Assembly (NCBI RefSeq): GCF_018449575.1
Contig: NZ_JAAVUT010000013.1
Coordinates: forward strand, 60,618-124,617
Reading direction: 5' to 3'
Origin: Sodalis sp. dw_96
GTDB taxonomy: Bacteria > Pseudomonadota > Gammaproteobacteria > Enterobacterales > Enterobacteriaceae
DNA: 64,000 nt
Made by a program: the position numbers and the translations under genes
Notes under the pieces: generated by a model
Told to the model about the DNA's origin: nothing
The model's input: the letters and a program-made list of their open reading frames with translations, nothing else
Database searches by the model: none
In this document: positions 45,265 to 56,854 of the stretch, one piece after another
Layout: every line of letters begins with the position of its first letter
Position numbering within the stretch: position 1 is the stretch's first letter

Positions 45265-46290
45265 ATGACCAGCGCCGTTGTCCTGGAAAATGTATCCCGT
45301 CGTTTTAACGGCGTGCCCGCCGTAGACCGGGTTACCCTCGATATCGCCGACGGGGAGTTTTTCTCCCTGCTGGGGCCGTCGGGCTCGGGCAAAAGCACCT
45401 GCTTACGGCTGATTGCCGGTTTTGAGCAGCCGGATACCGGCATCATTCGTTTGCACGGCCTGGACGCCGCCGACCTGCCGCCCTATCGGCGGGATGTGAA
45501 TACCGTTTTCCAGGATTATGCGCTGTTTCCCCATATGTCGCTGCTGGATAATGTGGCCTATGGCCTGATGGTGAAAGGGGTAGGGCGTGGCGAACGGATG
45601 AATCGCGCCCGGGCCATGCTGCGGCTGGTGGAACTGGAGGAGGTTCATGACCGTAAACCGGCCCATTTGTCCGGCGGCCAGCGGCAGCGGGTGGCGCTGG
45701 CGCGGGCATTGGTGAATGAACCCCGGGTACTGTTGCTGGACGAACCGCTGGGGGCGCTGGATCTCAAGCTGCGGGAGCAAATGCAGGGAGAACTCAAAAC
45801 CCTGCAACGTCAGTTGGGCATCACCTTTATTTTTGTCACCCACGATCAGGGGGAAGCGCTTTCCATGTCGGATCGGGTGGCGGTATTCAATCGCGGGCGC
45901 ATCGAGCAGGTGGACAGCCCTCGTCAGCTTTATCTAAAGCCCCACAGTACCTTTGTCGCCAATTTTGTCGGCAGCGCTAATGTTATCGGCGGTGAACTGG
46001 CGCGGGAGCTGACCGGCGAGAACGGCGTCTTCGCCATCCGGCCGGAGTTCGCCCGGATTCACCGGGAAAACCGGCCGGCGGCGGCGGATGAGCTGTCGGT
46101 GAGCGGCGAATTGAGCAATATCCTGTTTCAGGGCGCCATGACCCGTTATGAATTGATTTTGCCCCAGGGCATGCGTTTTACCGTCTGCCAGACGCATCCG
46201 GCGGGAATGGCGGAACCGGACGGGCCGGCGGTGGGCCAACGCTTGACGGCGTCATGGCCCCGGGCGGCCATGACGGCGCTTACGGAGTAA
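45265..46290 (+). CDS. ydcT: Polyamine ABC transporter ATPase (YdcT/PotA-like)
   Basis: A 341-residue protein. Walker A is GPSGSGKST, signature [15 protein letters not shown], Walker B VLLLDEPLGALD, and the switch His is in FVTHDQGEALSM. A C-terminal TOBE-type domain follows (GGELARELTGENGVFAIRPEF). GGAGGAG is in front of the ATG at 45265. It powers the importer formed by the two permeases downstream. Confidence 0.92.
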   Translation: MTSAVVLENVSRRFNGVPAVDRVTLDIADGEFFSLLGPSGSGKSTCLRLIAGFEQPDTGIIRLHGLDAADLPPYRRDVNTVFQDYALFPHMSLLDNVAYGLMVKGVGRGERMNRARAMLRLVELEEVHDRKPAHLSGGQRQRVALARALVNEPRVLLLDEPLGALDLKLREQMQGELKTLQRQLGITFIFVTHDQGEALSMSDRVAVFNRGRIEQVDSPRQLYLKPHSTFVANFVGSANVIGGELARELTGENGVFAIRPEFARIHRENRPAAADELSVSGELSNILFQGAMTRYELILPQGMRFTVCQTHPAGMAEPDGPAVGQRLTASWPRAAMTALTE

Positions 46291-46295
46291 GGGGG

Positions 46296-47291
46296 ATGGA
46301 TATGACCTTGCCGGATCCCAAAAAATCCCAGCCGCAATCCCGGTTACCCTCGCAGCCGTCATTCCAGTCGCCTTCCCCGTCCGGATCCGGCGGCGTCCTC
46401 GCCACGTTTTTCTATCGGCGGCCGGCGTTTTTCCTGCTGTTGCTGTTGTTGCCGCCGTTGATGTGGTTCGGCATCGTGTATATCGGCGCATTATTGGCCC
46501 TGCTGTGGCAGGGGATGTATACCTTCGATGATTTTACCATGACGGTGCAGCCGATTCTCACCGCCGCCAACTTCACCGCGCTGTTCAGCCCGGCCAACTA
46601 CGATATCATTTTACGCACCCTGTGCATGGCGGTGGCGGTGACGGTGGCCGGCGCGCTGCTGGCCTTCCCGCTGGCTTATTACATGGCCCGCTATACCCGG
46701 GGCCGCACCAAGGCGTTTTTTTATATTGCGGTGATGATGCCCATGTGGGCCAGTTACATTGTCAAAGCCTATGCCTGGACTCTGCTGCTGGCTCATGACG
46801 GCGTGCTGCAATGGTTTTTGCAGCATATGGGTCTGGAGGGTTGGTTGCAGGCGGTATTAACCGTGCCGGGTATCGGCGGCAGCACCCTGTCCACGTCCCA
46901 TCTCGGTCGCTTTCTGGTGTTTGTCTATATCTGGCTGCCGTTTATGATCCTGCCGATCCAGGTCGCGCTGGAACGGCTGCCGCCGTCATTGTTGATGGCC
47001 TCCGCCGATCTCGGCGCCCGGCCTGGCCAGACTTTCCGCTATGTGATCCTGCCGCTGGCCGTCCCCGGGATCGCGGCCGGATCGATCTTTACCTTTTCCC
47101 TGACCATGGGGGATTTTATCGTGCCCCAACTGGTGGGACCGCCGGGTTATTTTATCGGCAGCATGGTTTACGCCCAGCAGGGGGCCATCGGCGATATGCC
47201 CATGGCGGCGGCCTTTACCCTGGTGCCGATCGTCCTGATCGGTATCTACCTGACGCTGGCCAAACGCCTGGGGGCATTTGATGCGCTGTGA
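46296..47291 (+). CDS. ydcU: Polyamine ABC transporter permease (YdcU-like)
   Basis: A 331-residue inner-membrane protein with six hydrophobic helices after a Pro/Ser/Gln-rich hydrophilic N-terminus. The EAA-type loop is LLMASADLGARPGQTFRYVILPLAVPGI, contacting the ATPase. PotB/YdcU similarity includes GDFIVPQLVGPPGYFIGSMVY. The start at 46296 lies after GGAGTAAGGGG, six bases past the ydcT-like stop. Confidence 0.88.
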   Translation: MDMTLPDPKKSQPQSRLPSQPSFQSPSPSGSGGVLATFFYRRPAFFLLLLLLPPLMWFGIVYIGALLALLWQGMYTFDDFTMTVQPILTAANFTALFSPANYDIILRTLCMAVAVTVAGALLAFPLAYYMARYTRGRTKAFFYIAVMMPMWASYIVKAYAWTLLLAHDGVLQWFLQHMGLEGWLQAVLTVPGIGGSTLSTSHLGRFLVFVYIWLPFMILPIQVALERLPPSLLMASADLGARPGQTFRYVILPLAVPGIAAGSIFTFSLTMGDFIVPQLVGPPGYFIGSMVYAQQGAIGDMPMAAAFTLVPIVLIGIYLTLAKRLGAFDAL

Positions 47292-47316
47292 ATGTTTAAG
47301 CCGGAAAGGTGGGTAA

Positions 47317-48123
47317 ATGAATAGCGAACGCGCGCCGCTGGCGCTGAAATTCTCCGCCTGGGGCGGGCTGGTTTTCCTGCATTTTCCGATATTTATCATC
47401 GCGCTGTATGCGTTTAATACCGAAGATGCGGCGTTTAGCTTTCCGCCGAAGGGTTTCACCCTGCACTGGTTTGTCCTGGCCGCCGGGCGGCAGGATATTC
47501 TGTCGGCGTTGCTGCTGTCGCTGGAAATAGCCGCCATGGCCACCGCCATCGCGCTTTTCCTCGGCACGCTGACGGCGGCGGCCCTGTACCGGCGTGATTT
47601 CCTCGGTAAGCAGGCCATTACCCTGATGATGATCCTGCCCATCGCCCTGCCGGGCATTATTACCGGCATTGCGCTGCTTTCCGCCTTTAAGGCGCTGGGG
47701 GTTGAGCCGGGGGTAGCCACCATTGTCATCGGTCACGCCACCTTTTGCGTGGTCATGGTCTTTAACAATGTGATTGCCCGCCTGCGACGTATTCCTTACA
47801 GCCAGATTGAGGCGTCGATGGATCTCGGCGCCGACGGCTGGCAGACCTTCCGGTATGTGGTGCTGCCGGGGCTGGCCTCGGCCATGCTGGCGGGGGGGAT
47901 GCTGGCGTTCGCATTGTCATTTGATGAAATCATCGTCACCACCTTTACCGCCGGACATGAACGGACCTTGCCCTTGTGGCTGCTCAATCAATTGGGACGA
48001 CCGAGGGATGTGCCCATCACCAACGTGGTGTCGCTGCTGGTGACGCTGGTGACCATGTTGCCGATACTGTGGGCCTATTACCTGACCCGAGGCGGTGAAG
48101 AGACCGCGGGGGGCGAAAAATAA
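47317..48123 (+). CDS. ydcV: Polyamine ABC transporter permease (YdcV-like)
   Basis: A 268-residue inner-membrane protein (E. coli YdcV 264) with six helices. The EAA loop is [26 protein letters not shown], and [29 protein letters not shown] is typical of PotC/YdcV. GGAAAGGTGGG precedes the ATG. It pairs with the YdcU-like permease. Confidence 0.9.
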   Translation: MNSERAPLALKFSAWGGLVFLHFPIFIIALYAFNTEDAAFSFPPKGFTLHWFVLAAGRQDILSALLLSLEIAAMATAIALFLGTLTAAALYRRDFLGKQAITLMMILPIALPGIITGIALLSAFKALGVEPGVATIVIGHATFCVVMVFNNVIARLRRIPYSQIEASMDLGADGWQTFRYVVLPGLASAMLAGGMLAFALSFDEIIVTTFTAGHERTLPLWLLNQLGRPRDVPITNVVSLLVTLVTMLPILWAYYLTRGGEETAGGEK

Positions 48124-48168
48124 TGTTTATACCCATCTTCCTCCAGGTTACTGAATAAGGAACAGGCT

Positions 48169-49593
48169 ATGCATGATAAATTACTGATAAACGGCCGGGC
48201 CGTGGCGGGAACGGGAAAGCAGACCGCGGTCATCAACCCGGCCACCGGCGAGACCATCGTGACCTTGGCCGAAGCCGGCCTGGCGCAGGTGGATGCCGCC
48301 GTGCGGGCGGCGGATGCGGCTTTTGACAGCTGGGGGCAGACCACGCCGAAAAGCCGGGCCGCCTTGCTGCTGCAGCTGGCGGACGCCATTGAACAGCACG
48401 GTGAGTCCCTGGCGCGGCTGGAATCCCTGAACTGCGGCAAGCCTTATCATTGCGTGATCAACGATGAAATCCCGGCGGTGGCGGATGTTTTCCGCTTCTT
48501 CGCCGGGGCTTGCCGCTGCCTTGGCGGCAGCGCCGCGGGGGAGTATCTGGAAGGGCATACCTCCATGATCCGGCGCGATCCCATCGGCGTGGTGGCCTCC
48601 ATCGCCCCCTGGAATTATCCGCTGATGATGGCGGCCTGGAAACTGGCCCCGGCCCTGGCCGCCGGCAACTGCGTGGTGTTCAAGCCCGCGGAGCAGACGC
48701 CGCTGACCGCACTGTATCTGGCGGAGCTGCTGGAGAAAATTTTCCCGCCGGGAGTGGTGAACGTTCTGTTCGGCACCGGCAGTGAGATAGGCGACGCCTT
48801 GACCGGCCACGAACGGGTACGCATGGTCTCGCTGACCGGTTCCATTGCCACCGGCGCTCATATCCTTTCCCATACCGCCGGCAATATCAAAAAAACGCAT
48901 ATGGAGCTGGGGGGTAAGGCGCCGGTGATTGTTTTTGACGATGCCGACATCGCCGAAGTGGTGGAGGGAATCAGAACCTTCGGTTTTTATAACGCCGGGC
49001 AGGACTGTACCGCCGCTTGCCGCCTGTATGTTCAGCGCGGGGTGTATGATGAATTGGTGGAGGCGCTCGGCCGCAGCGTCGCCACGCTGAAAACCGGCGA
49101 TCCCGCGGATGAAAATACCGAATTGGGGCCGCTGATTACCCAGGCTCATCTGGAGCGGGTGGCCGGTTTTGTCGAGCGGGCGAAAGCCCTGCCCCATATC
49201 CGGGTGATTACCGGCGGCGCTCCCTTAACGGGCAAGGGATTCTATTTTGCCCCCACGGTGCTGGCGGATGCGCGGCAGGAAGATGAAATCGTCCAGCGGG
49301 AAGTCTTCGGGCCGGTAGTGACCGTTACGGTATTCGATGACGAGGCGCAAGTTATCCGCTGGGCCAATGCTTCCCCCTACGGACTGGCTTCCTCGGTCTG
49401 GACGTCGGATATCGGCCGGGCTCACCGGGTAACCGCCCGCTTGCAATACGGCTGTACCTGGGTCAATACCCATTTCATGCTGGTCAGCGAAATGCCCCAC
49501 GGCGGCCAGAAACTTTCCGGCTTCGGCAAGGACTTATCCATGTATGGCCTGGAGGATTATACCGCCGTACGTCATATCATGATCCGGCATTGA
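48169..49593 (+). CDS. patD: Gamma-aminobutyraldehyde dehydrogenase (copy 2)
   Basis: A 474-residue ALDH, the exact length of E. coli PatD/YdcW, and in the same place after the YdcV-type permease. It oxidises 4-aminobutanal (1-pyrroline) to GABA. Motifs are [40 protein letters not shown] and the catalytic Cys in [20 protein letters not shown] lies before the ATG, 45 bp after the permease. Copy 1 at the start of the operon is a close paralogue. Confidence 0.92.
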   Translation: MHDKLLINGRAVAGTGKQTAVINPATGETIVTLAEAGLAQVDAAVRAADAAFDSWGQTTPKSRAALLLQLADAIEQHGESLARLESLNCGKPYHCVINDEIPAVADVFRFFAGACRCLGGSAAGEYLEGHTSMIRRDPIGVVASIAPWNYPLMMAAWKLAPALAAGNCVVFKPAEQTPLTALYLAELLEKIFPPGVVNVLFGTGSEIGDALTGHERVRMVSLTGSIATGAHILSHTAGNIKKTHMELGGKAPVIVFDDADIAEVVEGIRTFGFYNAGQDCTAACRLYVQRGVYDELVEALGRSVATLKTGDPADENTELGPLITQAHLERVAGFVERAKALPHIRVITGGAPLTGKGFYFAPTVLADARQEDEIVQREVFGPVVTVTVFDDEAQVIRWANASPYGLASSVWTSDIGRAHRVTARLQYGCTWVNTHFMLVSEMPHGGQKLSGFGKDLSMYGLEDYTAVRHIMIRH

Positions 49594-50151
49594 TACCTGC
49601 CCGCCGTGGATGCCGGGGCTGGCATGGCCTGGTGAATTGCGGCGAGGCGGTACGCTTGAAATGGTCCATCAAAGCGTGAATCCACAGGCAGCTTGAACGA
49701 TGTCACGGCCTCTGCCGGTGCTAATGCTCTTCGCTAAATTTGAGACGAGATTGATTAAAATGCCTGTTTTTTTTCGATCCTCAATATTTTCAAGGATCAC
49801 CTTTGATAATGAATTTTCCCAACTTAATAAGCTGGAAAAGAACTAGAGATTTGATCGTAATGCCTATTATCCGGCAGGCTTACAATAGTCATTAAGATGA
49901 GTTGATTAATTAAATAATAATAATATAAATTGGTCTAATATACTCTTCTTGCCTCTAATATATATATTTGATTCTCGTATAATAATTAATATTAAATGGC
50001 TTATTAAAATTTAGGTTAATTAATTTATCATTCTCCTCTTAATAAGCTGACTCACCTCTCATTGATGTCGGTATGAGGCTGTTATTATTAGGTTACTCAT
50101 CTTCGTCTGTTTGATACTGGAAAGCCGCTTTTGTCAACCGGAGAGTCCTTA
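49594..50151. other. AT-rich intergenic region
   Basis: A 558-bp gap without a gene. The part from 49900 to 50060 is extremely AT-rich. It should carry the promoter of the P-type ATPase gene; I cannot point to specific boxes. No repeat or RNA gene was recognised. Confidence 0.4.
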
Positions 50152-52878
50152 ATGAATATCTCACCGCTAGAGCCGTCTATTTCATTGCAGAAATCGAATA
50201 ACGCCTGGTATAGGCTGGATACGGAAGAAACGCTGCGCCAACTCGATACCAGCGATGCCGGATTGGCGCCGATGGATGCCGCCGAGCGGTTACTCCGTTA
50301 TGGACCCAATACATTGCCGGCGCGTAAAACCCGGCATCCCTTATTGCAATTCCTGGCACATTTCAAGGATGTGCTGATTTACATATTGCTTATTGCGGCG
50401 GTATTAAAAGGGATCATGGCGCAGTGGGTGGATATGATTGTTATCCTGCTCGTGGCGGTCATTAATGCGTTGATTGGTTTTGTGCAGGAAAGCAACGCCG
50501 AAAGGTCGCTCAAAAGCATACAGAATATGCTTTCCAGTAAGGCGGTGGTGATCCGTGGGGGGGAAACCCTGACCATTGAAGCCCGGGAATTGGTGCCCGG
50601 CGATATTGTTACGCTGCGCCCGGGGGATAAAATTCCGGCGGATCTCAGATTGCTGGAGGCCCATAACCTGCTGGTGGAAGAAGCGATCCTCACTGGCGAA
50701 TCGACGGTGGTGGAAAAGCAAACCGGGGCCATTGACCGGGAAGTGACCATCGGCGATCGCATCAACCTGCTGTTTTCCGGCACCACCATCAGCGCCGGTA
50801 CGGCCAAAGGCGTGGTCATCGCCAGCGGCGGCGAGACCGAACTGGGCCATATCAACCAGATGATGGAAACCATTGATCCACATCGCACGCCGCTATTGGC
50901 GCAAATGGATCGTTTGGGCAAAGGGATTTTCCTGCTGATCCTGGCGATGATGGTCGTGCTGTTTGTTTTTGCTTTTTTCCTGCGGGATATGCCGTTCACC
51001 GAGCTGCTGCTGGCGCTGATAAGCCTGGCGGTAGCCGCGGTTCCCGAGGGCCTGCCGGCCATTATCTCGATTATCCTGTCCCTTGGCGTACAGTCCATGG
51101 CGCGTATTCGGGCGATTATCCGCAAGCTGCCGACGGTGGAAACGCTGGGCGCGATGACCGTGGTCTGCTCCGATAAAACCGGTACGCTGACAATGAACGA
51201 AATGACTGTGAAAGCGGTGGTCATGGCGGATCGCAGCTATCGGGTCGAAGGGGATAGCTATGAGCCGGTAGGTAAAATTTTTTCACAGGAGGGCGAACGG
51301 GAGGTGGAACTGAGTCAAAATGCCCCCCTGGCGCGCTTTATTACCGCGGTTGAGCTGTGTAATGACAGCCAGATCAGGCAGGACGAACAGGGCCACTGGG
51401 GCATCACCGGAGGGCCGACGGAGGGTGCCTTAAAGGTCTTGGCCGCCAAATCCGGCCTGCGGCTCGGCAATGTGGAGCTGCGGGATAAAATCCCGTTTGA
51501 TTCCGCGTATAAATATATGGCGACCCGCCATCAGGTGGGGGAGGAAATCTCTATCTTCCTCACCGGGGCGCCTGATGTGCTGTTTGCCTTCTGCCATCAG
51601 GAACTGGCGGAGGAGGGAATACGCCCGTTCCGCCGGGATTATTGGGAACAGGAAATGGGCCGCCATGCCAAGCAGGGATTGCGCATGGTGGCCGCCGCGT
51701 TTAAAAGCGACCAGGGAGGGGAGACGGCTTTGGAACATGAAACCATCCAGCAGGGTATGGTCTTTGCCGGCATGGCCGGGATGATGGATCCACCGCGCCC
51801 GGAAGCCATTGATGCCATTGCCCAGTGTCAACGGGCCGGCATTCGGGTGAAAATGATCACCGGCGACCATCAGGAAACCGCCATGGCCATCGGCGCCATG
51901 CTGGGTATCGGCACCGGGGCCGATTCCATCACCGGCAGCCAGCTGGAGCATATGGATGACAATCAGCTGGCCGATGCGGCGGTGCGTTATGATATTTTCG
52001 CCCGCACCAGTCCGGAACATAAGCTGCGGCTGGTAAAAGCATTACAGAACAAGGGAGGGATAGTAGGTATGACCGGCGACGGCGTCAACGACGCGCCGGC
52101 GCTCAAACAGGCCGATGTGGGTATCGCCATGGGGATCAAAGGCACCGAGGTCACCAAGGAAGCGGCGGACATGGTATTAACGGACGATAATTTTGCCACT
52201 ATCGCCAACGCGGTAAAGGAGGGGCGACGGGTTTACGATAACCTGAAAAAAACCATCCTGTTTATTTTGCCCACCAACCTGGCGCAAGGGCTGTTGATTA
52301 TTTTTGCCATTCTGGCCGGCGCCGTCATTCCTCTGACCGCCCTGCAAATATTATGGGTCAATATGGCCACCTCCACGACGCTGTCGTTCGGCCTGGCCTT
52401 TGAACCGGCGGAAAAAGGGGTGATGCACCGTCAACCCCGCGATCCGGCCCGGCACGTGCTGGATGGACATGCCATTTGGCGCATCGGTTTTGTCGGTACG
52501 ATTATCGCCTGCAGCGCCTTTTGGCTCGAGTCGCTGCTGCTGCCCCGCGGCTACAGCAGCGAATTTATCCGCACCCTGATAATGCAAACGCTGGTGACCG
52601 CGCAGTGGATTTATATGTTCAACTGCCGTGTGACGGATCGCTTCCCGCTGAACCGTGAAATGTTTCTGAATAAGGGATTATGGCTGGTGACCGGCGCGCT
52701 GATTGTGCTGCAACTGGCCATCATCTATCTGCCGTTTATGAATAGGGCGTTCGGCACCGTGCCGCTGCCGGCTTATTACTGGGGCGTGACCCTATTGGTG
52801 AGTATCGGTATTTTTATCATTGTCGAAATTGAGAAATGGCTGTTTGCCCGGTTCCGGTCCGCCGCCAAAGCGGCCTGA
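50152..52878 (+). CDS. P2-type cation-transporting ATPase
   Basis: A 908-residue inner-membrane pump. The actuator motif TGES is near residue 181, the phosphorylation motif SDKTGTLTMNE has D341, and GDGVNDAP is at 642-649. The M4 ion-site motif AAVPEGLPAI is that of Ca2+/SERCA-like and Na+/K+-like P2 ATPases. Ten membrane helices are expected. The N-terminal cation-ATPase domain (LRQLDTSDAGLAPMDAAERLLRYGPNTLP) is present. The start at 50152 has GGAG eight bases upstream; a TTG seven codons earlier is less likely. It is monocistronic; the ion (Ca2+ or Mg2+) cannot be decided. Confidence 0.9.
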   Translation: MNISPLEPSISLQKSNNAWYRLDTEETLRQLDTSDAGLAPMDAAERLLRYGPNTLPARKTRHPLLQFLAHFKDVLIYILLIAAVLKGIMAQWVDMIVILLVAVINALIGFVQESNAERSLKSIQNMLSSKAVVIRGGETLTIEARELVPGDIVTLRPGDKIPADLRLLEAHNLLVEEAILTGESTVVEKQTGAIDREVTIGDRINLLFSGTTISAGTAKGVVIASGGETELGHINQMMETIDPHRTPLLAQMDRLGKGIFLLILAMMVVLFVFAFFLRDMPFTELLLALISLAVAAVPEGLPAIISIILSLGVQSMARIRAIIRKLPTVETLGAMTVVCSDKTGTLTMNEMTVKAVVMADRSYRVEGDSYEPVGKIFSQEGEREVELSQNAPLARFITAVELCNDSQIRQDEQGHWGITGGPTEGALKVLAAKSGLRLGNVELRDKIPFDSAYKYMATRHQVGEEISIFLTGAPDVLFAFCHQELAEEGIRPFRRDYWEQEMGRHAKQGLRMVAAAFKSDQGGETALEHETIQQGMVFAGMAGMMDPPRPEAIDAIAQCQRAGIRVKMITGDHQETAMAIGAMLGIGTGADSITGSQLEHMDDNQLADAAVRYDIFARTSPEHKLRLVKALQNKGGIVGMTGDGVNDAPALKQADVGIAMGIKGTEVTKEAADMVLTDDNFATIANAVKEGRRVYDNLKKTILFILPTNLAQGLLIIFAILAGAVIPLTALQILWVNMATSTTLSFGLAFEPAEKGVMHRQPRDPARHVLDGHAIWRIGFVGTIIACSAFWLESLLLPRGYSSEFIRTLIMQTLVTAQWIYMFNCRVTDRFPLNREMFLNKGLWLVTGALIVLQLAIIYLPFMNRAFGTVPLPAYYWGVTLLVSIGIFIIVEIEKWLFARFRSAAKAA

Positions 52879-52937
52879 GTATTAACAGATTCGCCTGGGG
52901 TCAATAAGGCGGGACAGGATGATAGAAGAGCAAACCG

Positions 52938-52959
52938 TCCGCGCCATGGACGGCGCGGA
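52938..52959. terminator. GC-rich hairpin after the ATPase gene
   Basis: TCCGCGCC and GGCGCGGA form a perfect 8-bp stem with a 6-nt loop, 59 bp past the ATPase stop and between convergent genes. No U-tract. Confidence 0.45.
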
Positions 52960-53053
52960 TCGAGCCTCCAGGGACGGATTAACGGCAGGTTTATTATATA
53001 GCTACGATCTAGCTTCCTGTCCAGACCGGTTACTTTGTCAACAAGCTTAGCCC

Positions 53054-53149
53054 TTAACCATAAACCCGCAGGTAAGCGAAAAGCAGGGACAGCGCCACGA
53101 TAATGATCCCGGTGGCCAGGGCCAGCCGTTCGGCAAAGAGTCTTTGCAT
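53054..53149 (-). CDS. 31-residue single-span membrane protein
   Basis: The frame begins MQRLFAERLALATG, continues IIIVALSLLFAYL and ends RVYG. GAGGAG is placed seven bases before the ATG at 53149, an excellent ribosome binding site, and the frame starts 12 bases after the stop of the ferric-reductase-like gene. It would form one hydrophobic helix with a basic N-terminus, like small subunits that stabilise larger membrane enzymes. I do not recognise a named family. Confidence 0.6.
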   Translation of the reverse strand: MQRLFAERLALATGIIIVALSLLFAYLRVYG

Positions 53150-53161
53150 CGCCGGTTCTCC

Positions 53162-54481
53162 TCAAGCAAAATTGTAACGTTCGGTATGGTATTTGGACAT
53201 GGGTACGTCCATCTCAGCCAACGCATTTTCGATGGCATCCATCATCATGTTGGGACCGCAGATAAAATATTCATGCATGTTAAAGGGCGGCGGCAGATTG
53301 CGTCTGAACAGATCGGCGTTTATATAACCCATTTCTCCCGTCCAGCTCTCATGAGGACGGGTCAGGACGTGCACCAGCTTAAGATCGAGCCGCGCCTGCA
53401 GTGCGTCCAGTTCCTCGCGAAAGGTAATGGATTCCCAATCCTTGCTGCCGTAGATCAAGACCACCGGGCGTTTGTCGCCGCGGTCGGCTAAAGTACGCAG
53501 CATGCTCATCATAGGCGTAATGCCGACTCCGCCGGCGACTAACACATGCATATCCGCCGGATTGCCAATGGTAAAGGCCCCGTAGGGACCGTCCAAATAG
53601 ACCCGTTGTCCGACGGCAACGTGACTGATTTTGGCGGTAAAATCCCCCAGTTTTCGGATCGATATTTCGACGCTTCCGTCACGGGCCTCCGCGCTGGAAG
53701 AAAAGGAGAACGGATGGCCGGTAATCTTGAACGGACTGCCCCACAACGTTAGCCAGCCGAACTGTCCCGGCGTAAACCGGAATCCTGCGTGTCCTTCCGG
53801 CTTCATCACCAACGTCGTGGTATTACCGCGTTCGGTTTTAACCTGTACCACCCGGTAAGGCCGTCGCAGTATAAGCAGCGGTTTCACAATACGGACATAA
53901 GGCAAGAGTGCCAGCCAGAACAGCGTCAATCCGCACCATAGCGCTTTTTTTACCGGATCCACCAGATAGACGCCCCATGCCACCATATGCAGGATACCCG
54001 CCGCCACGGCCAACACCGCCAGGATGATGTGGGTCAGATGCCAGACTTCGTAGCTTAACTTCAATTTCACCCGCCACAGCGCCATAATGATTAAGGCAAT
54101 GAGGGAATAAGTGGATATCGCCGCCAATCTGGCGCGCCATGGAGCGGCAATGAAATTAAGCAGCGCGAGAAGTTCCGGCCGTATAACAAACAGGATAAGC
54201 GGATGGGCTAGCACCAGGCCAAGGGCAAAGAGTGATATCCTTCGATGGAAATGATAAATAACATCCTCGCCCCAGGGTTTGGTTACCCAGCGAAATCGCG
54301 CGGTAAGGCCGAATTGCAGCCCCATTATCGCCAGTCCGGAATATCCCAGGGCAATGGATAACTCTGTCCAGAAGTCTCTCGCGGGAGGCAAAGAGCCGAA
54401 TAATAAAAAAAAGAGCGGAGCTAATATAAAGAACAGATATATAATTAACCATAATATATTACGCAGCGCAAAGTTAACCAT
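53162..54481 (-). CDS. Ferric-reductase-like flavocytochrome (ferredoxin reductase family)
   Basis: A 439-residue inner-membrane redox protein. An N-terminal ferric-reductase-like domain has six or so helices with haem-ligand candidates in VIYHFHRRISLFALGLVLAHP and WHLTHIILAVLAVAAGILHM. The C-terminal FAD/NAD domain has FTPGQFGWL, HPFSFSS (flavin), the GVGITPMMSML nucleotide loop and the YFICGPNMMMDAIENAL ending. It would move electrons from NAD(P)H across the membrane; the acceptor is unknown. A 31-residue membrane peptide gene follows closely. Confidence 0.88.
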   Translation of the reverse strand: MVNFALRNILWLIIYLFFILAPLFFLLFGSLPPARDFWTELSIALGYSGLAIMGLQFGLTARFRWVTKPWGEDVIYHFHRRISLFALGLVLAHPLILFVIRPELLALLNFIAAPWRARLAAISTYSLIALIIMALWRVKLKLSYEVWHLTHIILAVLAVAAGILHMVAWGVYLVDPVKKALWCGLTLFWLALLPYVRIVKPLLILRRPYRVVQVKTERGNTTTLVMKPEGHAGFRFTPGQFGWLTLWGSPFKITGHPFSFSSSAEARDGSVEISIRKLGDFTAKISHVAVGQRVYLDGPYGAFTIGNPADMHVLVAGGVGITPMMSMLRTLADRGDKRPVVLIYGSKDWESITFREELDALQARLDLKLVHVLTRPHESWTGEMGYINADLFRRNLPPPFNMHEYFICGPNMMMDAIENALAEMDVPMSKYHTERYNFA

Positions 54482-54705
54482 CTTTATCCTCCCCGCATAT
54501 CATCGTATTATTAGAGTCCTGCCATTATAAGTCCGCATTTCTTGTAATAAATTGCGCGGGCTCTCCGTTTGTAAATATTTTTTTGATGAAAAACACTGGA
54601 TATATCATTAAGTGGTGTTTATATAAATATTATTAATATTTCATGGCTAAGCCGATACCAGTACGGATGCTTATCTATTTTTATTAACTATAACCCCTAA
54701 AGGCC

Positions 54706-55017
54706 ATGACGTGTTTTATGTTATTCAACTTTGTGTTTATTGTATTTGAGTGGCGTAACGGGACCGCGTTTTCCGCTATCGGTGAGAATATGCCGGTGGC
54801 TAGGGCGTTATCCGCTATCGATGAGAATATGCCGGTGGCTAGGGCATTTTCCGCTATCGGTGAGAATATGCCAGTGGCTAAGGCGTTAAACTCGGGGTCA
54901 TGGCTGGGGGGCCTGTTGCGAGCCGGTAGCGGGCATCTCTTTACCGACCCGTCGGTGGGGATAAAATCCGATATTTTATTGATTACCCATTGTTATTCAT
55001 TTATTTATTTGCTATAA
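54706..55017 (+). CDS. Doubtful 103-residue frame with three 13-residue repeats
   Basis: The frame carries FSAIGENMPVARA three times in tandem between a hydrophobic N-terminus and a Ser/Leu-rich end. AAAGG lies very close to the ATG. There is no relative I know and the composition is mixed, so it may simply reflect the underlying 39-bp DNA repeats. It is listed because it is the only frame of any size in the 54482-55231 gap. Confidence 0.25.
   Translation: MTCFMLFNFVFIVFEWRNGTAFSAIGENMPVARALSAIDENMPVARAFSAIGENMPVAKALNSGSWLGGLLRAGSGHLFTDPSVGIKSDILLITHCYSFIYLL
54769..54885. repeat. Three tandem 39-bp repeats
   Basis: Units 54769-54807, 54808-54846 and 54847-54885 are each 39 bp with only a few differences (core CCGCTATCG, then GAGAATATGCC). 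The multiple-of-three length keeps one frame open. It lies between the ferric-reductase-like gene and patA. Confidence 0.9.
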
Positions 55018-55231
55018 AAAGCTGCGTTAAAAAATTTGCGCAAGAATTGCTTCCCTTTTTGCACCTATTTGTGGCGACCATGCTCATAACCAGTGCATAT
55101 CTTTTTTCCGTACATCAGTTTGAATTTTTTTATCAGCGTTTAATTCCATTGAATGACCTTTCTCGTTATTTATATCTCGAACTTGTCGTATTTATTAACC
55201 TTTTGCTTTGAAATGACATCATTGGTTACAG

Positions 55232-55249
55232 TTGGCCCAGCTCCTGCTA
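55232..55249 (+). promoter_or_regulatory. Sigma-54-type promoter for patA
   Basis: TTGGCCCAGCTCCTGCTA shows the invariant GG (55234-55235) and GC (55246-55247) ten bases apart, as required for RpoN promoters (TGGCAC-N5-TTGCW). It ends 46 bp before the patA start. E. coli patA is known to be sigma-54 dependent, which supports the assignment. Confidence 0.65.
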
Positions 55250-55261
55250 GAATGATATTGA

Positions 55262-56758
<1,497 letters not shown>

Positions 56759-56782
56759 TTGGAATTGACTGCATAGGCCTGC

Positions 56783-56816
56783 AAAAAAGCCCCCTTACAG
56801 CAAACGGGATGGGGGC
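56783..56816 (-). terminator. Rho-independent terminator of the rpn gene
   Basis: Read on the minus strand, GCCCCC and GGGGGC pair around a 16-nt loop and are followed by TTTTTT. It lies 39 bp past the rpn stop and also between convergent genes. Confidence 0.65.
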
Positions 56817-56854
56817 ATAAGGGGTAAGCCGGGCCGATTTTGGCCGGTAAACTT

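Noticed and set aside
48181..49197. 338-codon minus-strand frame
   Set aside because: It is a shadow of the aldehyde dehydrogenase gene and His/Arg/Gln-rich without domain content.
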